Assembly: GCA_937995825.1 (NCBI GenBank)
Contig: CALKJO010000009.1
Span: 310,001 to 374,000 of the forward strand
DNA: 64,000 bases
DNA from: an uncultured Anaerolineae bacterium
GTDB lineage: Bacteria > Chloroflexota > Anaerolineae > Aggregatilineales > Phototrophicaceae
Reading direction: 5' to 3'
The notes below the pieces were generated by a model. It had not been told where the DNA came from. It was given only the letters and a program-made list of their open reading frames with translations, and searched no databases. The position numbers and the translations under genes were made by a program. Each line of letters begins with the position of its first letter. Position 1 is the stretch's first letter. Positions 1 to 9,007 of the stretch are shown here, piece by piece.

Positions 1-2
1 TC

Positions 3-110
3 ACCGAAGACCCGACTCGCGAAAATGGTCTGCGCGTGCTGATGGGTCCGTTCTCAATTTACAACATCGAGAATATCTACGCAGCGGTGGGCATGGAAGC
101 GCCAGAATAG
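3..110 (+). CDS. C-terminal end of an unidentified protein (partial)
   Basis: An open frame enters from the left edge and ends at a TAG at 108-110, giving 35 codons of a C-terminus that finishes in Met-Glu-Ala-Pro-Glu. A strong terminator-like hairpin follows 25 bases later, which supports this being a real gene end. The visible tail has no motif I recognise (it contains a Gly-Pro-Phe-Ser-Ile-Tyr-Asn-Ile stretch), so I assign no function. The upstream part lies outside the window. Confidence 0.6.
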   Translation, partial: TEDPTRENGLRVLMGPFSIYNIENIYAAVGMEAPE

Positions 111-135
111 CAGCCCCCGGTTCATGGGAGACGAG

Positions 136-167
136 AAGGGGTGTGCGGGTAACGCGCATCCCTTTTT
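136..167 (+). terminator. Rho-independent terminator after the leading partial gene
   Basis: A 12-base-pair stem (136-147 with 153-164, two G-U pairs) closes a five-base loop and is followed by five T residues at 163-167. It lies between the stop of the partial gene and the radical SAM gene, so it separates the two transcripts. Confidence 0.75.
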
Positions 168-229
168 GTTTGCCATTTTGAAGGATGTTTGCCACAATCA
201 GGCTCAATGTCTCCGCAGAGTGAGCCGCT

Positions 230-1726
230 ATGATGCGTCCAACCGTGCTTTTCTACAATCCGATCAGCACCTCTCCAGGTAAGCAGCGCTTGCCAATGTC
301 GCTGCTGGCGGTTGCGTCGGTGATCGCTGCTGATTACGACTTCATCCTGATCGACGGCAATTTGACCGACGATCCCGCGCGCGACATCATCGACCATGCG
401 CAGCGGACAGGCGCAAAGCTGCTGGCGTGTTCGGTCATGCCGGGTCCGCAGCTTCGCCAGGCGGTTCCGGTGTGCAAGCGCGTCAAAGCGGCGCTGCCCG
501 ATCTGACCATCCTGTGGGGTGGGTATTTCCCGACTCAGCATGGCGAAGTCGTGCTGACCAGCGACTGCGTGGATTTCATCATCCAGGGGCAGGGCGAAGC
601 CCCGTTCCGCAAATTCGTGGACACGCTGCATCGCGGTGGATCGCTGGAGGATGTGCCGTCGCTCGGCTGGCGCACCGACAGTGGCGCGGCGCGCATCAAT
701 CCACGCGCGCCGTATGTGCCGCTGAATAATCTCCCCTGGTATCCTTACGACAAGATCGATACTACGCAGTACATTGGCAAGAGCTATCTTGGAAATCGCG
801 TGTTGTCGCACAACACCAGCTTCGGCTGTCCGTTTGCCTGCAATTTCTGCGCAGTGGTTGCGCTGGCGAACCGCCGCTGGCTGCCGGAAAGCGCCGCGCG
901 CGTCGCCAGCATCGTCGGGCATCTTTATGACACCTATGGCATCGACGGCATGGAATTCCACGACATGGACTTCTTCGTCAGTGAGGAGCGCACGGCTGAA
1001 ATCGCGCGCCGGCTGATCAGTAAGGTCGATGACAATTTCTCATGGTGGGGACTGGGGCGCGTCGATACCCTGACCGAATACAGCGATGAAACATTTGCGC
1101 TGATGCGGCGCTCCGGCTGCAAGATGGTCTTCATGGGCGCAGAGTCCGGCAGCGATGAAATGCTCAAACGCATGAACAAAGGCGGACATTCCAGCGTCGA
1201 TAAGACGCTGGCAATGGTCGAACGCATGAAACATTTCGATATCGTGCCGGAACTGTCGTTCGTCATGGGCAATCCGCCCGATCCAGTCGATGACATCGAC
1301 AACACCATCGCCTTCATCCGCAAGATCAAGCGGATCAACCCCGCAACCGAGCTGATTCTGTATATTTACACTCCCGTTCCACAGGAAGGCAGCATCCTGC
1401 TCGATGAGGCGCAGAAGCTCGGCTTTCGTTTTCCAGAGACGCTCGATGAATGGGCGAGCGAGGCATGGGCAAAGTTCGCGCTGCGGCGCGATCCCGGCGT
1501 CCCGTGGGTCAAGGACAAGGTGCGCCGGCGCGTCCGCAACTTCGAGGCGGTGATCAACGCCTACTACCCCACTGTGACCGACATCCGGCTCAAGACCCAC
1601 TATCGCCACCTGCTCAAGGCGCTGTCCAGCTGGCGTTATCAGCTTCGCTTTTACGATTTTCCGTATGAGCTGAAAGCGCTTCAGCGGCTCATCCACTACC
1701 GCCGCCCGGAGACCACCGGCTTCTAG
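230..1726 (+). CDS. B12-binding domain radical SAM protein
   Basis: A 498-residue protein of the cobalamin-binding/radical SAM class. The first 140 or so residues form a Rossmann-like B12-binding region, here without an obvious DxHxxG histidine motif. The radical SAM core follows, with the cluster motif CxxxCxxC at Cys200, Cys204 and Cys207. The C-terminal 100 residues are basic and helical. Such enzymes perform radical methylations or rearrangements, often on lipids, hopanoids, pigments or peptides, and the sequence alone does not tell which. The gene stands alone between a terminator and a promoter-like region. Two adjacent ATG codons (230, 233) are possible starts; neither has a strong ribosome site. 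Family assignment is firm, substrate unknown. Confidence 0.85.
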   Translation: MMRPTVLFYNPISTSPGKQRLPMSLLAVASVIAADYDFILIDGNLTDDPARDIIDHAQRTGAKLLACSVMPGPQLRQAVPVCKRVKAALPDLTILWGGYFPTQHGEVVLTSDCVDFIIQGQGEAPFRKFVDTLHRGGSLEDVPSLGWRTDSGAARINPRAPYVPLNNLPWYPYDKIDTTQYIGKSYLGNRVLSHNTSFGCPFACNFCAVVALANRRWLPESAARVASIVGHLYDTYGIDGMEFHDMDFFVSEERTAEIARRLISKVDDNFSWWGLGRVDTLTEYSDETFALMRRSGCKMVFMGAESGSDEMLKRMNKGGHSSVDKTLAMVERMKHFDIVPELSFVMGNPPDPVDDIDNTIAFIRKIKRINPATELILYIYTPVPQEGSILLDEAQKLGFRFPETLDEWASEAWAKFALRRDPGVPWVKDKVRRRVRNFEAVINAYYPTVTDIRLKTHYRHLLKALSSWRYQLRFYDFPYELKALQRLIHYRRPETTGF

Positions 1727-1735
1727 CCTTCTGGA

Positions 1736-1765
1736 TTGGTAATACTGACACACTTACGCTATACT
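1736..1765 (+). promoter_or_regulatory. Probable sigma-70-type promoter of the cytochrome gene
   Basis: TTGGTA at 1736-1741 and TATACT at 1760-1765 are separated by 18 bases. The element lies in the gap after the radical SAM gene and about 50 bases before the ATG of the cytochrome lipoprotein. The -10 hexamer TATACT recurs before several other genes in this window. Confidence 0.45.
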
Positions 1766-1816
1766 TTGAGATAAATGTCACAAAGTCACATCCTGCAAGA
1801 GAGGACACGAGCTATC

Positions 1817-2467
1817 ATGAAGCCCTATATTCTGTGCGCACTGGCGCTGTTGGCGGCAGTGGGCGCATCAGCGTGCGGATCGGTCGCAACGCCTGAATGG
1901 GCGGCTGAAGCGCAGGCAACCCGCGTCGCACAGGTCGCCACCAGCGACTACCTGACTTCTATCGCGCCAACGTTCACGCCGACACCTACGCCAACGTTCA
2001 CCCTGACCCCGACGTTAACCCCGACGGAGACGCCAGTCCCAACAGACACCCCCACACCGCTTCCGCCGACCGAAACACCCATCCCCCCGACCCCAGAACC
2101 CGACACCGACCCTGTGGCGGTCGCGCTGGCAGCGGGCAATCCTGCCAACGGGCAAGCGGTCTTTCAGGCGCAGCATTCCCTTCCGGATGGGAGCGCGTGG
2201 GCATGTCAGTCGTGCCATTCGGTCGATCCCAGCGGCTTGCGCCTGATCGGACCCGGTCTGTGGAACGTCGCCAACCGCGATTATCTGGACGAGGTCGGGC
2301 AGCCTGCTCCGGAATACATCCGCAGCTCGATTCTGCACCCGCAGGATTACATCGCCCCATTTGGCGATATCGGCTGGGCGCTGAACATGCCCGCTGGCTG
2401 GGATGTCGTCCTCAGTGAACAAGATTTGACCGATCTCGTTGCCTATCTGCTGACGCTGCAAAGCTAA
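1817..2467 (+). CDS. Lipoprotein cytochrome c, single heme
   Basis: A 216-residue exported electron-transfer protein. An N-terminal hydrophobic signal ends in a lipobox-like Ala-Ser-Ala-Cys with Cys20 as the likely lipid-modified residue. A long Thr/Pro-rich linker (about residues 50-100) holds the C-terminal domain away from the membrane. That domain carries one heme motif CxxCH at residues 130-134 and a candidate axial Met191, so it is a monoheme class I type cytochrome. I chose ATG 1817 over the upstream in-frame ATG at 1775 because it gives a proper signal peptide and has a GAGAGGA-type ribosome site. The gene appears monocistronic. The partner oxidoreductase is not in view. Confidence 0.85.
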   Translation: MKPYILCALALLAAVGASACGSVATPEWAAEAQATRVAQVATSDYLTSIAPTFTPTPTPTFTLTPTLTPTETPVPTDTPTPLPPTETPIPPTPEPDTDPVAVALAAGNPANGQAVFQAQHSLPDGSAWACQSCHSVDPSGLRLIGPGLWNVANRDYLDEVGQPAPEYIRSSILHPQDYIAPFGDIGWALNMPAGWDVVLSEQDLTDLVAYLLTLQS

Positions 2468-2558
2468 CGCTGCAGGGGGCGGGATATGCCAGCTTTCCCG
2501 TCCCATCCTCATCTGCTGAGACGAAACAGGATCATTTTTCGCGCATGATGAAGTGTGT

Positions 2559-2564
2559 TATACT
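2559..2564 (+). promoter_or_regulatory. Candidate -10 element for argF
   Basis: TATACT lies 40 bases before the argF ATG in the only AT-rich part of the 137-base intergenic space. No convincing -35 hexamer is present at 16-18 bases upstream, so the call rests on the -10 alone. Confidence 0.3.
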
Positions 2565-2604
2565 CATTCTAGTACGCGCTGGTTCCGCGTGATTGTTAAT
2601 TCAT

Positions 2605-3522
2605 ATGCGGCATTTCATCGATCTAACCGATTGGTCTGGTCAAGAATTACGGGACATACTGACGTTAGCTCAGCAGTTGAAAGCAGAATGGTCAAACGGC
2701 GGGAACGCACCTTTGCTGCGCGGTAAAACGCTTGCCATGATCTTTCAAAAGCCGTCGCTGCGCACGCGGGTTTCGTTTGATGTCGGGATGCAGCATCTCG
2801 GCGGCAGCGCTATCATGCTCGGACCCGACGAGATCGGCTTAGGCAAACGCGAAAGCGTCGCCGATACCGCGCGGACACTCTCCGGTTACGTGCAGGCGAT
2901 CATGGCGCGCGTCTTTGCGCATCAGGATGTCCTTTCGCTGGCGGATAATGCCTCTGTTCCGGTGATCAACGGGCTGAGCGACACACAACATCCTTGTCAG
3001 GCAATGGCGGATATGCTGACGATCCTGGAGCATTTCGGTCGGATTGAGGGCGTGCAGATCGCCTACGTCGGCGATAGCAATAATGTCGCTGTCTCGCTGG
3101 CGCAGGCAGCCGCTCATCTCGGGGGACATGTCCGCATCGCGTCGCCGCCCGGATATATGTTTTCGGAGGAGACGCTGAGCGCCCTCGATGAGATGGCGCG
3201 GAAGCACGGAGGCTCGCTGGCTGCTTTCTACGATCCGGTGGAGGCGGTGCGGGGTGCGCAGGTTATCTATACGGATACTTGGGTCAGTATGGGACAGGAA
3301 GCGGAGACGGCGATCCGGCGGCCGATCTTTCAGCCTTATCAGGTCAATCGTGATTTAGTTCGTCACGCCGACCGAGATGCGATCATCATGCACTGTCTGC
3401 CAGCGCACCGAGGACAGGAAATTACGGATGATGTGGCAGACAGCCCACAGTCCGTTATCTTTCGGCAGGCAGAAAACCGACTGCACGCTCAGAAGGCGAT
3501 CTTGGTCACACTGCTCCAGTAG
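2605..3522 (+). CDS. argF: Ornithine carbamoyltransferase
   Basis: Transfers the carbamoyl group of carbamoyl phosphate to ornithine to make citrulline in cytoplasmic arginine synthesis. The 305-residue protein has the family landmarks: the carbamoyl-phosphate loop Ser-Leu-Arg-Thr-Arg at residues 51-55, His-Pro-Cys-Gln at 129-132 and the ornithine-side His-Cys-Leu-Pro at 263-266. Length is normal for an anabolic enzyme. The frame extends upstream to a TTG at 2593, but ATG 2605 gives the usual N-terminus (Met-Arg-His-Phe). No clear ribosome site precedes it. The gene is followed after 31 bases by the TPR gene and no terminator is seen, so the two may be co-transcribed. No other arginine genes are nearby. 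Confidence 0.93.
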   Translation: MRHFIDLTDWSGQELRDILTLAQQLKAEWSNGGNAPLLRGKTLAMIFQKPSLRTRVSFDVGMQHLGGSAIMLGPDEIGLGKRESVADTARTLSGYVQAIMARVFAHQDVLSLADNASVPVINGLSDTQHPCQAMADMLTILEHFGRIEGVQIAYVGDSNNVAVSLAQAAAHLGGHVRIASPPGYMFSEETLSALDEMARKHGGSLAAFYDPVEAVRGAQVIYTDTWVSMGQEAETAIRRPIFQPYQVNRDLVRHADRDAIIMHCLPAHRGQEITDDVADSPQSVIFRQAENRLHAQKAILVTLLQ

Positions 3523-3553
3523 GAAGTCAGGCTAAGCGACGGAGACAGAATCA

Positions 3554-5800
3554 ATGCCTGGGAGTCAGGAAGCCTATGAACAAGCGATGAACGCGGGGCA
3601 TAACGCAGCCTGGGAACAGGACTGGCTGGTTGCAGTCGCCGCGTATGGGAAAGCCGTTCAGGAATTTCCCAACGATCCAGAGGCGCACATCCATCTGGGT
3701 CTAGGTCTGCTTGAGCTGGGTCGGCTGGAAGATGCGCTCAAGGTTTACACCCGCGCCAACCAGCTTGCGCCCGATGACCCGATCCCGCTGGAAAAAAGCG
3801 CCGATGTGCTGGAACGTATGGGACGCCTGCGCGAAGCGGCGCAGCAGTATATCAATGTCGCTGAGGTCTATTTGCAGCAGCGCGATCTTGAGAAAGCTGT
3901 TGCCAATTGGGAACGCGCAACGCAGCTCACGCCGGGGCTGGTGGCGATCCACGCGAAGCTGGCGCAGGCTTATGAGCGCCTGGGCGATAAGAAACAAGCG
4001 ATCCGCGAATACCTGACGCTGGCGTTCAACTTCCAGAAAAACAACGACAGCGAGCGCGCCATTCGCGCAGCGCAGCGCGCGCTGCGCCTGGAACGCAGTA
4101 ATCCTCAGGTTTTGAACACATTGCGCGCGCTCGAATCCGGTACACCGATTCAACCGCCCAGCAATACCAAAACGCCGCCGCCAAGCCGCGCCGTCTTCGA
4201 CCGCGACGCGCGCTCGTCCGCGCTGGATAAGGTGGATGACGCCAAGCGACAGTCCGCTCAAACAGCATCTGACCCCAATGGGCTGATGGGGGAGGCGATG
4301 AACGACGCTCTGGGCGCGCTGGCAATCTACGTGATGGAGCAAAGCACGGCGTTCAGCGCCTCATCGGACGTGCTTCAGGGCATGGAAGCGCAGCGCCAAG
4401 GGCTGCTGGATGAAGCCATCCAAGCTTATGAACGGGCAGAGAGTCGCATTCGCCATCCCGCTCTGAAAATGAATCTGGGCGGACTGCTGGTGATGAAAAA
4501 TCGCCCTGATGAGGCACTCAAGCATCTGGGTGAAGCCGCTGCGTCACCCGCTTTCGCAGCCGGGGCGTATTACGCTCTGGGAGTCGCTTATTTTCAATTA
4601 AAGCGCCACAAGCAAGCGGCAAAATTCCTACTCGAAGCGCTGCAAACGTTAGCTCAGGAAAGCGCCGCCTCGACAGAAAGTCCGCTCTTCGATAACCTAA
4701 ACACGATTGTCGCTGGCGCAACTGAAGAGGCTCAGTCTAAGATCAATGCGCGCTTTATCGAGATAATGCAGGGCAAGGATTGGCGCACCCGCATCAGCGA
4801 GACGCAACGTCAGCTTGAAGAGACACTGCGCGAACAGGGTGAAAAAGGCCTGATCGACATCCTGACGGCGCAGCACAGCGATAAGCTGACCGAGTCGATT
4901 GCCCTGATCGACCGGTATGTGCGGCGCGGCTTGTTCACGCTGGCAATGGATGAAGCACATCACGCTGTCGAATTCTCGCCGAATTACCTGCCCGTGCATG
5001 TGCGCATGGCGGAGATCATGATCAAAGAGGGTCGCGTCCGCAACGCGATCACCAAGTACAACACGATTGCGCGCGCTTACCTTGCGCGCGGTGAGAACGC
5101 GCGCGCCGCTGAAATCCTGACGAACGTCTTGGAGATGGCGCCGCTGGATGTGTCGGTGCGCGAAAGTCTGATCGATCTGCTGGAAACGGAAGAGAAGTGG
5201 AGCGAAGCCCTCGATCAGTATATCGAGCTGGCGCATACCCATCAGCAGTTGGGCAACTTCGACCAGGCGCGCGAGACCTATGTCTTGGCGGAGCGGCTCG
5301 GCGCGCGCGTCAATGCCAATGTGGATAAGATGGTCAAGATCAAGCACGCGATTGCCGACATTGACCTTCTGCGCACAGACTTTCGTAAAGCGCAAAAAGC
5401 CTATGAGGAAATCCTCCAGCTCGTTCCCGATGATGAGCGCGCCCATCGCCAATTGATGGAGCTGCATTACCGGCAAAAGAACACCGTTGAAGCGACACGC
5501 CGGCTGGACAAACTGCTCGGCATTTACGCACGGAACAAGCAGATTACACGGATTACCCAGCTGCTTGAAGAACTGGTTGCTCAAGAAGCTAACGATACAG
5601 CCCTGCGTTCGCGCCTGGCAGCGATCTATCAGCAGCTCGGCCGCACCAAGGATGCCATCGCGCAGCTTGACGCACTCGGTGAAATCCAGCTTGAAGCCGG
5701 CATGCACGCGGAAGCCGCCAACACTATCCGGCGAATCATTATGCTCAAACCCGATCATGTTGAGGATTATCGCAAGCTGCTAGCGCAACTGGGCGGATGA
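3554..5800 (+). CDS. Large tetratricopeptide-repeat protein
   Basis: A 748-residue, almost entirely helical protein without signal peptide or membrane segment. TPR-type 34-residue units with the Gly/Ala/Tyr/Pro pattern are visible at about residues 15-190, 240-360 and 450-745, with a low-complexity Pro/Lys linker near 195-215. It should serve as a cytoplasmic scaffold. Its stop codon overlaps the start of cdaA by four bases, which suggests translational coupling to the cyclic di-AMP genes, so it may organise or sense for that module. This link is an inference from gene order. No enzymatic domain is visible. Confidence 0.85.
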   Translation: MPGSQEAYEQAMNAGHNAAWEQDWLVAVAAYGKAVQEFPNDPEAHIHLGLGLLELGRLEDALKVYTRANQLAPDDPIPLEKSADVLERMGRLREAAQQYINVAEVYLQQRDLEKAVANWERATQLTPGLVAIHAKLAQAYERLGDKKQAIREYLTLAFNFQKNNDSERAIRAAQRALRLERSNPQVLNTLRALESGTPIQPPSNTKTPPPSRAVFDRDARSSALDKVDDAKRQSAQTASDPNGLMGEAMNDALGALAIYVMEQSTAFSASSDVLQGMEAQRQGLLDEAIQAYERAESRIRHPALKMNLGGLLVMKNRPDEALKHLGEAAASPAFAAGAYYALGVAYFQLKRHKQAAKFLLEALQTLAQESAASTESPLFDNLNTIVAGATEEAQSKINARFIEIMQGKDWRTRISETQRQLEETLREQGEKGLIDILTAQHSDKLTESIALIDRYVRRGLFTLAMDEAHHAVEFSPNYLPVHVRMAEIMIKEGRVRNAITKYNTIARAYLARGENARAAEILTNVLEMAPLDVSVRESLIDLLETEEKWSEALDQYIELAHTHQQLGNFDQARETYVLAERLGARVNANVDKMVKIKHAIADIDLLRTDFRKAQKAYEEILQLVPDDERAHRQLMELHYRQKNTVEATRRLDKLLGIYARNKQITRITQLLEELVAQEANDTALRSRLAAIYQQLGRTKDAIAQLDALGEIQLEAGMHAEAANTIRRIIMLKPDHVEDYRKLLAQLGG

Positions 5801-6663
5801 TGATCGCGCAAGATCTGATCTGGCTCGCTGAGACACTCACTCCCAAAGCGGTCATCGACATCCTTCTAGTGGCGCTGGTCTTTTACTTTGCCAGCTTCTT
5901 TATCCGAGGCACGCAGGTCATCACAGTGCTGCGCGGCGCGATCATCGCGCTTGGCACTGCAGCCCTGATCGCCAATATCTTCCAGCTCAACGCGCTGCGC
6001 CAGCTCATCGACACCCTTCTGCCGCTGCTGGCGGTCGCGCTGCCGGTGATCTTTCAGCCCGAACTTCGCCGAGTGATCGAGCAGCTAGGGCGCGTCGGCG
6101 TCAATCCGAATCAGCTTCCCGCCGACCAGCGGCTTCGCATCATTGAAGATATCTGTCAGGCTGCTGAGCGCTTGTCAGAACGGCGGCACGGCGCACTGAT
6201 CGTCATAGAGCGCCGCAGCAGTCTGCGCGACTATGTTCGCACTGGCGTCAGGCTGGACAGCGTAGTCAGTCCTGAACTGCTTCTGACCATCTTCTGGCCC
6301 AAAACCGAACTCCACGACGGCGCAGCAATCATCGATATTTCGGGGCGGATCGCCTCTGCCGCCTCAGTGCTGCCGCTGTCGTCCAATCGCAACCTAACCA
6401 CGCCCAAACTGGGAACACGCCACCGCGCCGCTATCGGCATCACCGAAGTCAGCGATGCGATCTGCGTAGTCGTCTCGGAAGAGACCGGGCGCATCTCGAT
6501 CACCAATGCCGGACGGCTGATCCCGCGTCTGGATGGTAAACGTTTAAGAACTATCCTGACTGCCTTCTACGGCGTGGACAACAGCAGCGCGGACTCGTGG
6601 TGGCGGCGCACGCGTGAGCAGCTTCGCGCCATCTCCGCGCGCTTAACGCGGCGCAGCGCCTGA
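5797..6663 (+). CDS. cdaA: Membrane diadenylate cyclase (CdaA type)
   Basis: Makes cyclic di-AMP from two ATP. The 288-residue protein has an N-terminal region of about three transmembrane helices (residues 15-80) followed by a DAC catalytic domain. Both signature motifs are intact: Asp-Gly-Ala at 174-176 and Arg-His-Arg at 208-210. It starts with ATG 5797 overlapping the TPR stop by four bases (a second ATG follows at 5800) and its own stop overlaps the start of the YbbR gene. The cdaA-cdaR pairing is the conserved arrangement known from Firmicutes and others, where cyclic di-AMP controls potassium and osmolyte transport and the cell wall. The usual third partner glmM is not adjacent here. 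Confidence 0.93.
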   Translation: MMIAQDLIWLAETLTPKAVIDILLVALVFYFASFFIRGTQVITVLRGAIIALGTAALIANIFQLNALRQLIDTLLPLLAVALPVIFQPELRRVIEQLGRVGVNPNQLPADQRLRIIEDICQAAERLSERRHGALIVIERRSSLRDYVRTGVRLDSVVSPELLLTIFWPKTELHDGAAIIDISGRIASAASVLPLSSNRNLTTPKLGTRHRAAIGITEVSDAICVVVSEETGRISITNAGRLIPRLDGKRLRTILTAFYGVDNSSADSWWRRTREQLRAISARLTRRSA

Positions 6664-7943
6664 TGCAGCCCCGTCCGCCGCTTCAAAAAACCATTCTCGA
6701 TAATGTTTTCTGGTTTCTGATCGCGCTCGGATTATCGATTTTCGTCTGGGTGACGGCAACCACCCAGTCCGATCCGATTGAAACCTGGCGCATGGTCGAG
6801 CGCGTGCCGATCCGCTTCACGCCCGACTCGGGATTGTTGATCACCAATCAAAATGAATTGACCACCAGCGCACAGGTGCAGCTTCGGTCGCCGCGCTCGG
6901 TACGCCAGCTTATGAGCGGAGAGGATGTCCAAGTCTGGGCTGACCTAGCCGGACTCGGTCCCGGAGAATACACTATCCCGCTTTACGCTCGGGTCGCGCC
7001 TGAACGTCGGGCGACTGTGATCAATATTTCCCCCAGCCAGGTGACAGTGACGCTTGAGCTGGAAGCCTCGCAGCTCAAAACGTTGGAGTCCCAGGTAACT
7101 GCCGAGCCAGCGCCGATCGTTCGCGTAGACGGAATTCGTTTAGACACCCTTCAAGTCTTGATCACAGGTCCTGCCAGCCGCGTCGAGCAGGTCGTGAAAG
7201 CGGTCGTTCCGCTTGACCTGTCCAACGCGCGTTCTACCTTTGAAACCGACGTTCGCCCGATCCCTGTCAATCTCGAAGGGCAAACCGTGACTGGCGTCAA
7301 CTTGAATCCGTCAGTGATCCGCGTCACGGTTGAGATCAGCGCCCGATCGGATGTACGCGAGCTGCGCGTCCTGCCCGACTTGATCGGACAGCTCCCTGAT
7401 GGTTATGTCTTATCGCCCAACTTCGATTATGAGCCAACCAGCATCATCGTCAGCGGACCCAGCGAAGTGCTGGCGGCTCTGCCAGACACGCTTCTGACCA
7501 CCCCGATTGACCTGAGCGGGCGTCGACAGGACTTTGTGGTTGAGGTCACCGCACAGCTTCCCGATCCCCGCCTGCTGATCCTCTCAGGGCGCACCATCCG
7601 AGTATCCGTCGGCGTGACCGCGCCAACAACAACACGCCAGTATGATCGCATCCCGATTGAAATTATCGGACTGCGGGATGGATTGACCGTGCAGCTCCTT
7701 CCACAGGAGGTCACCGTCCTGATCACGGGGTCACAGCCGCTGCTGGCGAGTCTAACCTCGAGCGGCATTCGCGTTGTGGTCGATCTGGGCGCACTAACCG
7801 CTCCCGGAACCTACCGAGTTGAGCCGCTGGCGTCGATTGATGCCAACGGCGGACTGAGCATCTCAGTCCTTCCCGATGAAATCGATGTGCAGATCAGCAC
7901 AATGGCAGAGTCGACTCCTAAAATCGAAAGGATGGGCAGATGA
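6663..7943 (+). CDS. cdaR: YbbR-repeat regulator of diadenylate cyclase (CdaR type)
   Basis: A 426-residue protein with a single N-terminal membrane anchor (about residues 10-30) and an extracytoplasmic part built of about four YbbR-like beta repeats (roughly 45-130, 135-225, 235-320 and 325-410). In characterised systems CdaR binds CdaA through the membrane and modulates cyclic di-AMP output. It shares the base G at 6663 with the cdaA stop and overlaps the next start by four bases, so the run is one translationally coupled operon. The repeats are recognised by their recurring Val-Ser-Gly-Pro and Val-x-Val-Thr-Val-Glu-type edges. Confidence 0.88.
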   Translation: MQPRPPLQKTILDNVFWFLIALGLSIFVWVTATTQSDPIETWRMVERVPIRFTPDSGLLITNQNELTTSAQVQLRSPRSVRQLMSGEDVQVWADLAGLGPGEYTIPLYARVAPERRATVINISPSQVTVTLELEASQLKTLESQVTAEPAPIVRVDGIRLDTLQVLITGPASRVEQVVKAVVPLDLSNARSTFETDVRPIPVNLEGQTVTGVNLNPSVIRVTVEISARSDVRELRVLPDLIGQLPDGYVLSPNFDYEPTSIIVSGPSEVLAALPDTLLTTPIDLSGRRQDFVVEVTAQLPDPRLLILSGRTIRVSVGVTAPTTTRQYDRIPIEIIGLRDGLTVQLLPQEVTVLITGSQPLLASLTSSGIRVVVDLGALTAPGTYRVEPLASIDANGGLSISVLPDEIDVQISTMAESTPKIERMGR

Positions 7944-8998
7944 ACGTGAACGATGACATCAATCGGGCGCAGCACAGCCTTGATCTGCGCCAGTTCATAG
8001 ACATGCGCGCTTCCACGCTCCCTAATGGGATGCGCATCATCGACGCTTACAACCTCAGCGGGCTGCATTTCACCCTGCTGCCAGATCGCGGCATGGACAT
8101 CTGGTCAGCGCATTACAAAGGCATTCCGCTCACCTGGATCGCCCCCGGATCGCCTTTTCCGCCAGATGAAGGCGCCTCTTGGCTGACTCAGTTCAACGGC
8201 GGACTGTTGACCACCTGCGGCTTGCAGCACGTAGGCCCGCCCGAAACGGATGAGCAAACGGGCGAATACCGAGACCTGCACGGTCGTTTCACCCGCCTTC
8301 GAGCTTTCAATGCCAGAACCACTTTTGACACAGACTCTGCTGAGGCTTACGGTGAGCTGAGCGAGTCGAGGCTGTTCGGGGCGCAGCTCCACAACAAACG
8401 CTGTTATCGACTTAAGCTAGATGAGGCGTCGATTACAGTCAGCGACCAAATCACCAATCAGGGTGATATGCCCACCCCGCTAATGCTGCTTTATCACGTC
8501 AATGTCGGCTATCCGCTGGTGCGCGAAGGGGCGGAGCTGATCACGCCGCACGTGCGCGTCATCCCGCGCGACGACGCCGCGCGCGCCGGCTTTGAAACCT
8601 GGAACCGTTACCAGGCGGCAAGTCCGAGCTGTGCCGAGCAGGTCTTCTTCCATCATCTCACGATGGATCGCGATGGCATGACCGAGATCGCGCTCGTTAA
8701 CGGGGAAATTGGGCTGCTGCTCCAATGGGACGCCGGAGTGATGCCCTATTTCACCCAATGGAAGAACACGCGCCAGGGCATCTATGTCTGCGGTATCGAG
8801 CCGGGCAACTGCATTCCCGAAGGGCAGAACGCGGCGCGCCGATCCGGTCGGCTTGCGTCGCTCGCGGCGGGCGAACAGCTCAGCGCCAGCTTGAAAATGT
8901 CCATTCTCGCTGATTCCGCAGCGATTGAAGCGGCGCGGTCACGTATCAGCGCGCTTCAGCGCGATGGAACGCCCATCGTCGGATGCAAGCTGGACTGA
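7940..8998 (+). CDS. DUF4432 / aldose-1-epimerase-like protein
   Basis: A 352-residue soluble protein of the galactose mutarotase-like superfamily. The N-terminal part has the Pro-Asp-Arg-Gly-Met-Asp-Ile signature typical of DUF4432 proteins, followed by Thr-Cys-Gly-Leu near residue 92 and a C-terminal Glu-Pro-Gly-Asn motif near 287. The fold usually binds hexoses. No activity can be assigned safely. It starts at ATG 7940 overlapping the cdaR stop by four bases and has an AAAGGA-like ribosome site, so it is co-transcribed with the cyclic di-AMP genes. That association is unusual and may simply be operon hitchhiking. It converges on the ABC permease gene with only nine bases between. Confidence 0.8.
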   Translation: MNVNDDINRAQHSLDLRQFIDMRASTLPNGMRIIDAYNLSGLHFTLLPDRGMDIWSAHYKGIPLTWIAPGSPFPPDEGASWLTQFNGGLLTTCGLQHVGPPETDEQTGEYRDLHGRFTRLRAFNARTTFDTDSAEAYGELSESRLFGAQLHNKRCYRLKLDEASITVSDQITNQGDMPTPLMLLYHVNVGYPLVREGAELITPHVRVIPRDDAARAGFETWNRYQAASPSCAEQVFFHHLTMDRDGMTEIALVNGEIGLLLQWDAGVMPYFTQWKNTRQGIYVCGIEPGNCIPEGQNAARRSGRLASLAAGEQLSASLKMSILADSAAIEAARSRISALQRDGTPIVGCKLD

Positions 8999-9007
8999 AA
9001 ATACGCG

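Noticed and set aside
1950-2110. Thr/Pro repeat region considered as a DNA tandem repeat
   Set aside because: The repeat is in the protein composition only; the codons vary and no exact DNA unit is repeated, so it is an ordinary lipoprotein linker.
2472-2500. A GGGCGGGA/TCCCGTCC hairpin after the cytochrome gene
   Set aside because: One G-U pair, a long loop and no T run; too weak to call a terminator.
4697-5758. A 353-codon minus-strand open frame
   Set aside because: It lies fully inside the TPR gene, has no ribosome site or recognisable motif, and mirrors codon bias of the sense gene.
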